Positions 46,261 through 59,800 of a stretch of DNA of 64,000 bases are shown in pieces. Source of the DNA: Vanilla planifolia (Eukaryota; Streptophyta; Magnoliopsida; Asparagales; Orchidaceae); assembly GCA_023846275.1 (NCBI GenBank), contig CM043870.1, positions 3,657,527 to 3,721,526 of the forward strand, written 5' to 3'. The notes under the pieces were generated by a model. The model did no database searches. It saw nothing but the letters and a program-made list of their open reading frames with translations, and was not told the DNA's origin. The first letter of the stretch is position 1, and each line of letters begins with the position of its first letter. The translations under genes and the position numbers were made by a program.

Positions 46261-48259
46261 CTTGTAGACAATATTTTTTTATTTTATAATTATACATTGA
46301 CGTCATATTTAAAATTTTAATTTTATTTATTCATCACTTTATTTTTTTTTTTTTTGTAGCATTAGCTGCAAGCTGTTAAAGTCTAAGGATCCAATCATCA
46401 ATTTTGATTTTTATTTCCGAAATTTGATTTTAATAAATTTCTAATTATATTTAAATGTTAACATTTTACATTATTTTAAATTTGAAAGATTTATAGCAAT
46501 ATAGAACTTGTCAAAACCTATTTGAGGATGTTTTAAATTGGTTTTAATTAAATGTAAACCAATTTGTTTTTAGCTAATTATTATACTTTTACTATTTTTT
46601 AAGACACAAAAATCTATGTATTAAATTGCAATCAATTCATAACACAGTCATATATCTAACATCAATGGTTTGGACATAAGTTTCTTAAAGCCAGTCCCTT
46701 AAGACTTGTCTCCTAAGTCATTCATTTGAGACTAGATTCTTGAGGTCAGATATATAAAGATTCACCCTTCATACCAACTTATTGAGAACAATACCTTTAT
46801 AATTCCTTTTGAATCAAATACATATAACTCTTTGTTGGTAGATATGTGAGTCTCAAATTCATCATTTGTTATTAACAATTGAACCCTTATATTGCAATTA
46901 TATCTAATTCTAGAACATTATTAATAGTTAGATTTTTCATCTAATGATTATGACTAATTATATCATGTATTAACTCTCAAAGGTTCTACTTAGATGTTAC
47001 AATTAACTTGATCGTATCAACAAAAGATATAAAATAATCTCAAATAATTAGATTATTATAAATGAATAACATAATAAAAGATATAATTCTCTATGTGTAA
47101 TAGCAAAATAAACTTATATAATCCAGCTCATATGTTATAAATAAACTTTCAAAATATATACTCAAAACTCTCTTATCAAGACTACTTTTCATTTTTTTTT
47201 ATCTTTTCTTCATTGGATTTATGAGGATTCTAATGTCTTTCTCTTGCTCTCCTCACTTATGCTTTGTAATATATTTTTTAAGTGCTTAATAAAGTAAATT
47301 TATGATATATTATATGAGATCCATAATTAATATCGATAATTTTTATTAACGTTATTCTTTATAATCTTTTTATTTTAGATTTTCAACTTTTATTAAAACA
47401 TTTGAAATGTAAGAAATAATCAACTATTTAAAAAAAAAATTTTATTAAAATTATAAATAAATTAAACTTCAATGCAAGCATTAAATTTACCAAAATCATT
47501 GAAGCTATTTTTTTAAATTGAAAATTGATATCGATATTAAAATTGTTGATTCAAAGTTTGGGTTTAAACTATTATATGAATAATATCTGTATAATTTGAA
47601 TGTGCTCTCATAAAAATGAATTCAATTTTAATATTTATTTCAACAAAATAATGGTAGTAAACTGATGTTATTCTATATAGATTAGAAGATTGAGTTATAT
47701 TTAATTTTATTAACTTAAATTAATTAAAGTAAAAAAATATTTAATTAAATAAATTAAAAAATTCAAACAAATAATTACCATTAAATTAAAAATAAAAAGA
47801 GATGATCAACAAATTAAAAATCTTTATTATTATGATTTTGAATCTAATCTAATTATTTTGATGAATAACTTATTAGTATTGAAATGTTGTTAAAAGAAAT
47901 ATATACAATTTTTATAAACATTAGCTATTTTGTAATCATAGATTATATTTGATAAACTGAGGATGAACAATATTTATGAGTCATAATCTACATTAAATTT
48001 TAATGTGAAATATTAAAAACTATTTTTTATAATACTAATTAAATCGTATAAATGATACATAAGAATATTACATATTTCATTAAATTGATTTTAGTCTCAA
48101 AAATAAAAACGCAAATATTACATATGCTAGTTAAGAAGTCATTGCTATCAAATATTCAAGATTGATTCATAATCATGCCTCTTATGTGCATAACATAACA
48201 TCACACAAAACCTCATTTGAATAAAAGTTGAATTTAAGAACAATAAACATAAATTCTAA
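46261..48259. other. AT-rich intergenic sequence
   Basis: Very low GC, with long A/T runs, no ORF of interest and no repeat recognised within the stretch. Confidence 0.4.
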
Positions 48260-49600
48260 CAATAATGTAAGTATCATTCCCAATATATAATGTATGGTTT
48301 AGGATTGTTTATTGGGTTAAGCCTATGACAACATAAGATATATAGATATGACATTCATACAACTTATATTAATGATAACCATCTCATATGTTTTATCTTT
48401 TATTTTAATAAAGGCATGGAACATTGAGCGATACCTCCATTCTGCACTATCTATAAGTCGTGCAAGAATGTCATTTATAATAGCTAAGGCCTATCATCTT
48501 ATATATCATATGTTTCTTTCTTGTCATAATAGCTAACTATTAAATCATTCTAAAAAATAAAATTATTTGGTTTATCTCCTTCATTCTTATGAAAATGATT
48601 ATTTTGATTTATTATTTCTAAGAAAAGAAAAATGTAAGATCATGAAATTTAGCTTAGAACACTATTTATAATATTTTTTTTATCATCCTTGAATTTTGTT
48701 GTATTTTGTTCTTTCAAATTATCAATTATATTCTCTCTTGTATGAGATTCAACTTATTTACATATATTAATTTTGCTGATTCAAGTGGTATATCTCTTGT
48801 TTAATTCTTCAAATAATTATATATTTATTATATTTTTACTTTGTATTTGATTTTCTTGTCTCATTATAAAGATTTTTATTTATTTATTATATTGGTTTTT
48901 ATTAAGCTATAATTCTAGATTTTAATTAAGTCAATATTATTGGCTCCTATCAAGTTAATACTATAAGCTTTTTAATAAGTTAAGATTATAGAGTTTTTAT
49001 CAAACTAGTGTTACAGATTTTTATCAAGTTAGTTTTATTTGTTTTTAATAAGTTAATATTGTAATCTTTTATCAAGCTAATATTGTATGCTTTTGTTAAA
49101 TCAATATTTTAGTGCATTGCCTGACCATTTGGTCGAGGGTAGATATAGTTTCATATTTTAATTTAATTACTTAAATTTATTGTATACTTATATCATAATA
49201 TAATAAGATTTTGTAAAATTTTATAATATTTTTTAAAATAAGTGTTATAAGAGCCTATTATATTAAGAATATTAAAGTCTTCGCTAGTAAAGTTAATTGA
49301 GATATTGAGTTAGTTTAAGTTTTATAAATTATATAATTTATCTCCTTCTTATAGATACCACAACTCATTTTTATACATTAATGTCCTTTACCAAAGATAC
49401 AATGCATGGGTTAGGGTTATCTTTAGGGATAAGTTTATAACTAGATCCAACATTTATATATATATAGCATTCATATAACTTACATTAATGATAACCATCA
49501 TATATATTTTATCCCCTATTTTGATAAGGGTATAAAATGTCAAGCTATGTTTATAATCTTCATTCTCTTTAAAGTTTCAACATTTAATACACGACCTAGT
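48260..49600. repeat. Direct repeats of about 200 bp around a minisatellite-bearing core
   Basis: 48270-48460 and 49390-49590 share, in the same orientation, ATGGTTTAGGATT or ATGGGTTAGGGTT, ATTCATA(C/T)AACTTA(T/C)ATTAATGATAACCATC, ATATGTTTTATC or ATATATTTTATC, and TTTTGATAAGGG or TTTTAATAAAGG. Spacing is 1.1 kb. They could be LTRs of a small non-autonomous element. I could not find TG/CA ends or a PBS, so this is kept as a repeat. Confidence 0.55.
48895..49110. repeat. Degenerate 30-33-bp minisatellite, about seven copies
   Basis: The unit resembles TTTTATCAAGTTAATATTGT plus about 10 bases. Successive variants are TTTTATTAAGCTATAATTCT, TTTTAATTAAGTCAATATTA, TATCAAGTTAATACTATA, TTTAATAAGTTAAGATTATA, TTTTATCAAACTAGTGTTAC, TTTTATCAAGTTAGTTTTAT and TTTTATCAAGCTAATATTGT. 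Confidence 0.8.
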
Positions 49601-50154
49601 TTTGTTTTATCATAGTATTCATGTCAAGCCCCCACCTATATCAAGTACCACTATATAACAAAGTTATCATCAAAGTCGCGAGATACAACATCTAAGTGAG
49701 GACAATGAATAAAACCCAAGGTGAGGACCCGACGGTAAGACAAACCCAAATTCAAAAATCCAAAATATATAAATAAAGACGTTTTTTAAACGTTAATCAC
49801 ACTAAGTCCTCCCTCTCTCACACATCTCGTAAAAATTGCTCTTCTGTAGTAGGACCATTCTCATCTCTCGGTGCAGTGGTTGCATGACTTGTGATGTAAG
49901 CATTAAATGAAATTTTATATATCTTAATAGATAAATGACAATATCTAACCAATTATTAAAAAGAGATATCAAATTACCATGAATAGTAAAGATGAATCAT
50001 ATGCATAAAGATAAAACAATACCAGATGTCATATATAATGCCAGATGAAAAACCACAAAAAAATGACAGTTCCTTATATAGTGTGTTATTACCGGGCCCA
50101 ATTCCCTTTGACGCATTATCCTCTGGATCCAATCATCAATGACTGTCCTCTAGC

Positions 50155-50330
50155 CGGCATCCAACCAAGCACATAACACTAGGCAGATATCTGATCCGAA
50201 GATCGATACCCTGCGATCCAACACGCTGAGCCTGGTGTAATCATCATGGAGTCATAGCACATGACACTAGGCAGATATCTGATCCGAAGATCGATACCCT
50301 GTGATCCCACAAGCTGAGCCTAGTGGTGAG
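50155..50330. repeat. 88-bp tandem duplication in the gypsy LTR
   Basis: AGGCAGATATCTGATCCGAA followed by GATCGATACCCTG occurs at 50181 and 50269, with the surroundings (ACACTAG.. and ..GCTGAGCCT(G/A)GTG) also duplicated. It lies just upstream, in LTR sense, of the TATA block, where U3 enhancer repeats are typical. Confidence 0.9.
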
Positions 50331-50879
50331 GATAATGTTCTTTGGAAATCCATTTTTTTCTGCCATTTCCAATCATGATTCCAAACAATTATGCCATATC
50401 AAAAGACACTTCTTTTCGTATTGTTTCTTCCTTTTTATTTCATTATCATACCATGTATTTTTTTCCTTTTCAGTCTTCATGCAAATGCATAAGTAATTCA
50501 TACCATAATATTTCTTTCATTTTATGCCATAAACATATGCAACAATCAAAATTCTATAAAAATAAGAAAATCATGTAAAAACACATAATATTGTGCTACA
50601 TCACAGGGTTAGGAATTTATCTACCTGGATTTGTTATACCAAATTTTCTTGTCCACTTCTAATTGGTTTTCTTGATGTCCTACAAGGCCATAGTGCAAAC
50701 ATAATCAAGTTAAAATATGCTTATTTGCCAAAAGTTGCTTTCTAAAAATTATTCCCAAATAGTTAAAAATTTTGTTTTCTAAAAGCTTTCCGAAACAGCC
50801 AAAAATCCTAAACAGCCAAAAATCCAGCTTCCTAAAAGCTTTCTCAAACAGCTTTCCAAAATAAATCTGGCTTACGCGG

Positions 50880-50970
50880 GCGTTGGACTGCCCGCGCCCG
50901 ACACTGGACCGCGCGCGCTCGGCGCTGGACCGCCCGCGCCTGACGTTGGACCACCAGCCCCGAAAAGCTT
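50880..50970. repeat. 21-bp GC-rich minisatellite in the gypsy LTR
   Basis: Three and a half units of TGGACCGCCCGCGCCTGACG-type sequence stand out as a GC island in AT-rich DNA. The Gly/Ala/Pro-rich ORF on the minus strand at 50872-51099 is simply its translation. Confidence 0.85.
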
Positions 50971-51843
50971 TCTAAAAGCTATTTCCAAACATGAAAAATC
51001 CAAATTCTTAATTCCAATTATTTGTTTCTCACTGGTTTTCCCGTCGCGTGGACCGACCGCGCCCAATGCGCCCGATTCAGTAGTGGAAACCCGGTCCAAA
51101 GCCTCGACCGGTTTCCTATTTTTCTCCTGTGCGTCCGGTGAAAACAGAAACCTTTCATCGGTGCTAGATCGGCCGTTTCACGCGCTGAATGGGTCGAATC
51201 CGGCTCGGCTTCCGCCTCTCGATCTCCGCCGCTCCCCGGAAAACTTACATAACCCTAACGACGAATAAAGAAATTATTTCTTACCTTATGGAAACCTTCG
51301 CCGGTCGTGACTGTCGCGTGACGGAACTTACGAAAATCCTCGCCGACCGTCACTGTCGAGTGCCAATGCTCATAGAATCCTCGTTGGATGTTAATGTAGC
51401 GTGCCGAAACTTCTCTAAGATGTTCTTCGAAATCTAGCCATTGCACTCCAGCAACCTCTTCGCCGCCGTTTTTTTGCAGAAGTGCTTTTCCAAACGCACC
51501 TGGGTCGGCTTTTATAAACGCGGTCGAAACCGATAAGCCCTCGATTCGTGAACCACGTTTTTGCAGAAAACCCCTTCTAAATTTGGTATTTGCAAATATA
51601 CCATCCGCCAAATCGAATTGAACTAAGCCGGCATTTAAAAATTATAAATCTATCCTCCACATTACAAATTTATCTCAAATCTTTAAAAATTCATAATTTA
51701 TTCATTAGAGTTCCAAAAATTACAAATTAAACATCATTAAACTCGTCTCAAAGAGCTCTTTCTAAAAAAAATACAATAAATAAAATAAAAGAAAACTAAG
51801 GCTGTTACAATCTTCCCTTCTTCCAAAAATTTCGTCCCGAAAT

Positions 51844-52392
51844 TTAGAACAGCTCTAGATACCTAGTGATCATATCTGTCTCTACTTCCCATGTAGCTTC
51901 TCTTTCTGTTTGACCGTGCCACAAGACTTTAACCATGGGAATAACCTTGTTTCTTAGTTTTTTCTCTTGTCGATCAAGGATCATCACTGGTGTTTCTGGA
52001 TAAGTCAGATTTTTCTGAATTTCGATGTCTAGATCTATGTAATTCACCACGTAGGAGGGATCTGGAATGTATCTCCTTCAAACCGAGACATGAAAAATAT
52101 TATGTACTCCTGTCAATTGAGGTGGTAAAGCTAGCCGATATGCCACTTGTCTAACCCTTTCCAATATTTGAAAAGGACCAATGAATTTAGGTTTTAATTT
52201 TCCTGTCCTTCCAAACCTGATGATACCTTTTGTTAGACTTACTTTAATAAATACATGCTCTCCTTCTTGAAATTCTATCATTCGGTGTTTGATATCATAG
52301 TATTTCTTCTGTCTATCCTGGGTTGCTTTCATTCTTTTTCGAATAGTTTTGATCTTTTCAGTTACTTCTTCCACAAATGCAAGACCCATCAA
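51844..52392 (-). pseudogene. Chromovirus integrase C-terminus plus chromodomain, stop-interrupted
   Basis: Minus strand 52392-52078 reads RQKKYYDIKHRMIEFQEGEH, VFIKVSLTKGIIRFGRTGKL, KPKFIGPFQILERV, then AYRLALPPQLTGVHNIFHVS: the GPY/F end of a Ty3/gypsy integrase. A TGA at about 52077 replaces the Leu codon of the usual HVSMLRRY. The frame then continues RRYIPDPSYVVNYIDLDI and, from 52050 to 51844, ILDRQEKKLRNKVIPMVKVLW, the chromodomain, ending EATWEVETDMITRYLELF. Everything upstream (gag, protease, RT, RNase H, integrase core) is missing. The chromodomain identifies the Tekay/Del-like chromovirus clade. Confidence 0.85.
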
Positions 52393-52396
52393 ACTT

Positions 52397-52565
52397 CTAA
52401 TATATCCTCAACGTTACAAATTTATCTTAAATCTTTAAAAAATTCATAATTTATTCATTAGAGCTCCAAAAATTAAAAATTAAACATCGTTGGATTCATC
52501 ACAAAAAGCTCTTTCCTTTAAGCAAATAAAATAAATAAAATAAAAAAAACTAGGACTGTTATATT
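52397..52565 (-). repeat. Truncated second LTR copy fused to the integrase remnant
   Basis: About 165 bases match the start of the 3' LTR at 51645-51807: TTACAAATTTATCT.AAATCTTT, AATTCATAATTTATTCATTAGAG, CTCCAAAAATTA.AAATTAAACATC, and ACTA.G.CTGTTA at the end. It stops at about 52397, directly at the integrase fragment. This suggests a 5' LTR start joined to the end of pol by one large internal deletion. Confidence 0.75.
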
Positions 52566-53862
52566 TACGATTATAATTGTAGATATAAACTATTTAATTG
52601 TGATATTGTAAATATAATAACTATATTATTGTATTTGTAAATTAAAAAAAAAGATAAAATATAAGGAATGTTTTGTTTGTTTGAAATTTGAATTTTGAAG
52701 CATAATCTTGTTAGAAATGAAATCAAGTCAAAATATAGAAAAAAGAAAGGTCATTACAAGGGATCACCCCTTGGAATGGCTCAACCATTAATCAAGGATA
52801 ATGCTCACAAGGTGTGGGACATACAACCTCCTTAATGGTCTTTCACCATTTCAAATGAGTGTTATAAGATCCCATGTTTTTGAAAATAAAATTATTTTTA
52901 ATTTTTTTATATTTTTATGAAATTTATAGTTTTCTTAAAAGTTTTTGAGAATATAATAATTTCACAAAATAGATTGTACAAAATAATTACGAATGTTGTA
53001 TAAATATAGTGACTTATCAGATAATCCAATGTCAAAATGAGTTGGATAGTTTAATAAGAGTATATGGAACATATAATATGATAGTAAAAAATTATATAAT
53101 ATGATTAAGTGAGAAGGAACACAATATACTTAACAAATTGTGGGTAATATTTGCTTACTTTAATATTTATTTTTTTTTTAAGTTAGTTTAAATTAATACA
53201 AATTTATTTAGTTTTATATTTAAATTTTTTTATTTTTTTAGTCTTAATTAGATGAATTTAAAATTAATTAACTTGCTTTAATTATAGATTAATTTGAGCT
53301 AGATTTTAGACAAGTATTTTTTTAAAAGAAAGAAAACCAAATTTATTTTTAAATCTATAATTAAGTTAAACCGAATTTATTTTTAAATCTATAATTAAGT
53401 TTTTACTTCAAGCTCCATTCAATACACATATAAACATTCAAATCATCATAACTTTTATTTTAAATATGACAAGTGATGCATAATAGTTTGAGGATTTTAA
53501 CAAAACCATAGATGACATGAATTTTCATTAAAAATAGAAAAAAAATTTCATATTTTTTATTTTAAATGTGACAAGTGGGCATGCATTACTGTGCGAATGT
53601 GAGCGATGTGTTATGTGTGTGCCTGTAACTTGACATGGGACATTTTCACTCGTAATAAATAAAATATATTTCTTAAATATTTTTATATATAATAAAATAG
53701 TTGGGGCAAAAAAAGAAATAATATAAAAATAAAATCAAAATGTATTAACAACTAATATAAACTATGTCAAATGTGATCTAGATTGATAGATTCAGGTGCT
53801 CTCTTTAGAAATGGTCGAAATAGCCATTTTTTCCTTTCATTGCATTTCCTAAAGCCAGCTTC
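52566..53862. other. Intergenic/upstream region of the MATE gene
   Basis: AT-rich. It includes a two-copy 36-bp tandem repeat at 53330-53401 (TTTATTTTTAAATCTATAAT). The last part is the likely promoter and 5' UTR of the MATE gene. No TATA element could be chosen with confidence. Confidence 0.4.
53330..53401. repeat. 36-bp tandem repeat, two copies
   Basis: AAACC(A/G)AATTTATTTTTAAA followed by TCTATAATTAAGTT is present twice head-to-tail. Confidence 0.9.
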
Positions 53863-56800
53863 ATGGCTGTTAACCTCTTGGCTTCGGCCCCTCCCATCTC
53901 TCTCTCTCCGCCCAGGGTATTCCTCCACTGGCGACTCTCTGGCGATGGCCGTAGTTTTCCCCAGCAATGGCCGCTACGCGTCGCTCGCAGACAGAGCTGT
54001 GTTCATTCCTCTCAAAATACTGCTGGATTAATCTCTGGTTTTGTGCACGCGAAGGTTCCTTCCGCCATTGATGCTGCACATGAGGCGTCCGCGTTGATCG
54101 AAGCGGGGGTGGAGGCGGATCAGTCGAGTATCTGGCAGCAGATAAAGGAGATTGCTATGTTTGCTGGACCTGCAACGGGGCTTTGGATTTGCGGGCCTCT
54201 TATGAGCCTCATAGACACCATGGTCATTGGACAGGGGAGCTCCCTCGAGCTTGCTGCTTTGGGTTGGTGGTTCTTATTTTGTTGTTGTTCTTTGGGCGGA
54301 AACACTTTTATGTAGCTCGTTTTTTGAGTTTCATGTCAATGTCTCAGGACCTGGTACTGTCTTCTGTGACAACCTAAGCTACATTTTCATGTTCTTGTCA
54401 ATCGCAACTTCCAATATGGTGGCTACTTCACTTGCTAAGAAGGTTAGATTTGTTTCTTGCAAGTTGTATTGTCATACTGGTCTGATGGAAATGCAAAGCA
54501 ATTTATCAACTCTTGGGAGTTAACCTGAAAATTGCCTATTCAAGGGTTCATTGGCAGTGTTCGGATAATTCTCATGTGGCAAGTGAATATCCCAAATCTC
54601 TCTCGGTGTTTTCTACCCGAGGGCCCAAAATGATAAAGGGGATCCTGTGGCTATTACCAAACATTTTGGTGTGACAAATTGTTTTAGGTATTATATTCTT
54701 TTGGAATAAAAATAAAAATAGTGTAATAACTTCTTCCTTTTGGTGAGGTCATATGCTGGAGAATACTGAGTGAATTGCTTACGTAGACTTGGGGATCAGT
54801 GCAAAGGCTTAAAAATTGAATCCTTTTTCTGTCACAACAGCTTGAAGTTGTTTATCCTTTCACTCAGCTTTTCGTATAAACCAATTATTCTAGTTTGTAG
54901 ATTAAGTATTATGAGTAAACCTTCTGTTTAGTAGAATACATATGATAATGTTGTTTATATTACTTGAGAATTTTATGTGATATTTGGATCCTGAATATGT
55001 GTTGCAGGCATTGTAATTTAAATTGTTTTCCTCATCAAGGTTCGTTAAGATTCTTAGATGTGTGATTGCCATATCTTTAAGCTGGTGATTGTTCTTGTTT
55101 TAAAATTCTGCTTCATATGATATAAACAATTTCGATTTAATATGCAGGATGAAAATTTGGTTCAACATCAAATTTCTATGTTGCTATTTATTGCCTTTGC
55201 TTCTGGTCTGGGAATGTTTCTCTTTACAAGAGTCTTTGGTTCTCAGATATTAACAGGTGACCACTCTTTTTAAGAAAAGTTTTCAGTTGTACCTTCGTGC
55301 ATTATTTTAAACTATGGGATGGGTGGTTTAGTAGAGATAGGACTGGAGAAAGAGTTCTTAGAGGTAGGAAGTGTTAGGAAAAGGTTGAAGAGGAGACGAG
55401 AATGATCAATGCAAAGTTATGAAAGCTCTAGATAGGTTTGCCGTTGTGAGGTGGGGATGTATTTGTGTTATTTTGTTATTTTCTTAAAAACTTTGTGTAT
55501 TATTCATGTTAAACTTCATTATTTAAAGTATTTTTTTTATTTTTTATGCCTTATTTATTTCTATGAAATTTTGTTTTTGTGTTAAGACTAGGAGGTATAA
55601 CTCTTTTATTGAAGGAATCATATGATATACTATTTAATTATCTTCTTATTTCAATGGATTAAAAATAAAAATAAATATAATTATTGTGGCCACGTAAGTA
55701 TTTTGTGAATATGATGTTTTATAATAGGATATGACATGACAAATATTGTTGTCTTGATTAAATCACATGTAAGTGTTAACACCATGGCATAATTATTGTG
55801 TTGATAGCACCATACTATTGTATTGTTCAAGGCAGGTGATTTTACTAGGTCAATAAATGACTCAAGTTCAGATTTAATATATTTTAATTAGATTTGATTT
55901 AAAGCTAAGTCAAACTGGGTTAGGTCTACTTGGATATGATCCAAGATACATGCAACTTTTGTTAATCTGATTGAACTTTGGATTGATATACATGATTAAA
56001 GAGAGATAAGAAAATAAGTTGATTTAACCTATATTAGATGATTGCTTGTGGTGAAGCATTTGTTCAAGTCAACAATTCTATGAGTTTTTTAGTTGAGTAA
56101 ATAGATACAAAAAGATCCAATTTGCTATATTTTTGGATTGATGAATTTCTCATCCTCAAATTGGTCCTTCCTAGATTATTGTTTTTACAAGCAAAAAATA
56201 AATATTTGGAGTGAAGTGTTGATATAATTCAAAGGAGCAGAGGGTAAATTCATGTGAATGTACTAAGAAAAATCATGCAAATCCTTTTTGCATTTTTAGT
56301 ATGGGGCGAAAATATGAAATTAAAAAAAAAATTTACAAATAAAAGTGCTAATCTCATGACCAATTAGTAAATTGTTAAAGCTTCCATAAATGCTAAACTA
56401 AGCAATAAAGATTCTCTTATTTAAGCTTCTACTTCTCATTGTCTTGAAATACCTTATTAATTTGTTTTGCTTTGGTTTAATGCACTTAGGAGAGCTTATT
56501 TTATGTATCACATTTTGTAATGTCATTTTCTTTTTGTCATTTTTCTCTTTTAATTAAGCAAGCAATGTGGAATACCACCTTAGACTAAACAAAATTCATT
56601 TGCTTAATGCCGTCTTTTCATTTGCAAGTTTCATCTTTCTATTTTCTTGTGTCATTCCTTATTTTTTTTTTTATTTATGTTGATGCAAAGCTATGATTTG
56701 ACAATTCATTTTCCTATTACTTGTTCGCAATTCTTCTTTGTTTTGTGTATACCTACAGTATAAATACTTGTTCTTGTTTTGTCCTTGTACAATATTAATA

Positions 56801-59800
56801 ACAAGTATTTATAATCCATGTGCATTGGATCCTTACTTTCATGATGATTTTTTCACATGATTTTATCCGTTATAATGCTTATTATGAGGTTATCTTGTTA
56901 ATATCATTTCCTAATTTTTTTTCTTTTATGTTTAGTGTTTGTGCTTGGTTTGATATCTATCATAGTTTACAAATTTCATTTTGTTATTTTTTTTAACAAT
57001 TTATGTGATATATTTCTTAAATTTGGTGTTAACAATTTGATTGAGGTAAATTTTCATTTTTAGACAAAAAGTTGCTTTATTATATCTTTTTAGATTTTTT
57101 TGGTTGGCAAATTTTTAAAAATCTGTTTTAAAAATAAATGCACATCAACCTTTGCTTATTTACTATGAAAAATGTGGACCTTTCCACCTTGTGTTTTAAA
57201 GAGCATTAGTAATTGTGCTCCTTTTATCATTTTTATAGTTTACAAAGATTGTGATGTGATAAACAATAGATATTTGTGATAAAAAAATTTGTATAGGACT
57301 TCAAGCTTTGTTTAAACTATTGATTAAAGTGAAGTTAAGATGTTAGCTTGTTTGGGACATCTATGACTTCACTTAATTATGTTATACTATGCTATGTAAA
57401 AAATGTAACAATCAATTTTTTCATTAAACTACTCAACAAAGGTTGTCCAATGCATGAAACCAAAAAGGAACATGGGTTGTGATGAAAGAGAAGGTGATGA
57501 TGTCATATCTAATAGTAGGGGTGATGAACCATACTTTAGATAAAAATGATAGAGGGAGCAAATAAAGATGACAAGATTTTTGTAGATTTTGGCCAAGAGT
57601 GCCTAATGGGTGAAGAAGAAATGGCTGAGGTAGTTTGGAGGGTTTTATGTTTGAGTAGAGTGACAATAGATTCTAGAGAGGTTAACTTGGGTTTTATGTG
57701 CGAAGGTTTAGTTTTATGGTTTCTTATAGGAGAGATTCTTAGTTAGGCTTATTTTTATGTGGGTTTGGGTGTTGAAGATGAGGGTGGCAACCAAAAAGGT
57801 TTCAGAGCATTTGAGCTAGTGAGAATAGACTAGTGTTTTAAAGAGGAAGAAGATGAAATGTGAGAGGGTGGATATTTGGTCGGGTATGCTAAGGTGGTTG
57901 GTTAGGTTTAATTAAGGAAGAGGACTTGGGTTGGGTTTAGGTGTTAGGCTCTATTTGGTACATCGTTTTTAAGTTCTATTTTTTGCAAAGGTATTTTTTC
58001 AAAAGCAATATGTTATTTGCTTATTCATATTTCAAAATACATTTTTTTAGTCCTAAAAATTTTGTTTTTTGAAAAAAATATTAAAAAATTTACTTTGTAT
58101 TTTTATTAAAAAGTCAATGATATTTGCTACTTTTGTGCAAGTTTAATGATCATTATTTTTTTAGTACTTGTAACACTAAAAATGTGAAAGGGAACCCTCA
58201 TTTTTGTCTTCTAATGGGTTTTTATTAGAATCTAAGTCATCGTCAATAGTTTGTCCTAAAATACCTTGAACACTGACAAGATTCAAGATTTCAAAATGTG
58301 TAAGATAAACATTTGAATAAATGTAAAAGAGAATTAGTTTACCTAAAGAAAACCTGTTAGCACATAGCTAACCTTCCTAACGTTTCGGTGCTTGAATTAT
58401 TTTTGAACTTAATGAACTTCTTGTTAAACAAATTATTTTCTTGCCCATGCTAAAAATGATTGATGGTGTCAAAATTGGACTCGACAAAATATCTCTTGCC
58501 ATTATAGCTACCTGAGGCAATCTATTTGAATTTTTGTTCCAATAATCTATTATATGAAGCTCCATACAAATGTCATACAATGGTTAACTCATATGTATGC
58601 CTACTCGAGATTGTCAAGCACCTCCAATTATTTGTCCTTAAAGCTTTTTTCTGGAATCCTTTACCGACAGTAGCATTAATAGGTGCAGCAGTAGTTTATC
58701 TATTTGACGTTACCACATCTTGAGCATCCTTGTAAGCATTAAAAAGAAAACAAACAAAATATCTTGAACTTTGTTAGCATAGCTTGTTGCATTATCACGA
58801 TAAACCCTGGAATGACAAAACTCCAAGTACTCTGACTTAAACTTTTGGATCCATCAGCAGCACATGATAATTGCAAGTGATTGAATTTCAACAAGTATCT
58901 TAGTTATAAAATGAGCTGGTCATTGAGCATATTTAAGCAAGTGATCTTGTAAACTCCACAATCCTTCAAAGTAGGTCTTTGATGTTGGATATAAACTACT
59001 TGAAAATGTGCATGTCACTTCATAAAACTAATGCCCAAAAAAATCATGTAGAGCTTCCATTTGCGGCCATGCAAAAATAAAAAATGCAAACAAGGCAAAA
59101 TCCTTATTTGTTTGACTCCATAATGTCAATATTTTTGTAATACTGAGTATGGTCTAACATAATAAAAATTTTATTCTACCACATGCTTATGTCCACAAAG
59201 CTTCTTTTTTTTGATTTAAATGTTTGTTTTGGCCATCTTATTGAACTTTTTCAACATAGGAATCATCTTGTTTAGATACTTAAACCCATTTCTTATCTTC
59301 AAAACGGCATCATCAATAATCCTTAAGCTTGCTGGCAGAATAATATTAATTATGTGGCAAAAAACCATATTTGAAAGAAGACGCCATTACACAATAAGTG
59401 TGTCTTAGCAGTCAATCTCTACATGAAAAAAGCACCACAAAATCATTGTAAAATGTTTTATCTAAAGATATGGAATATCATCAATCTTAAACTCTGATAA
59501 ACATGAAGCTAATTTATTTGTTATTGTTAGCCCATCAAATGTGATGCTAAAGCTTTGAGCACCATGATTTTTTTTTTTGCCAAGTTTCAACATTGATCAA
59601 TCCAATGGGCTGCATACAAGTTAATTCATATTTCTTTGCTTTATTATGGTAGTTATTTGGGTTTAGTGAAATATGAAACCTTATGGTAACTCTTCCACAA
59701 ATTTTTTTTTTCTTTCACATATTCTATCATTGCATCTCACTTGCTGTATGCCTACAAACTGCCTTATGTTGTGGACATGCTAAACTCATTGTGTGTCTAA

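Larger units (their letters stand above)
49620..51807 (-). mobile_element. 3' LTR of a Ty3/gypsy chromovirus (Tekay/Del-like)
   Basis: On the minus strand a purine tract GGAAGAAGGGAAGA at about 51821-51808 is followed by TGTAACAGCC, the usual start of such LTRs. This lies straight after the chromodomain remnant. A TATA block ACTATATAAGGAACTG lies at about 50095-50075 (minus strand), giving a U3 of about 1.7 kb. The far end near 49620 is estimated from where LTR-like sequence stops and is uncertain. The U3 includes GC-rich minisatellites and an 88-bp tandem duplication. Confidence 0.65.

Noticed and set aside
50872-51099. Gly/Ala/Pro-rich ORF on the minus strand
   Set aside because: Translation of the GC-rich 21-bp minisatellite in the gypsy LTR.
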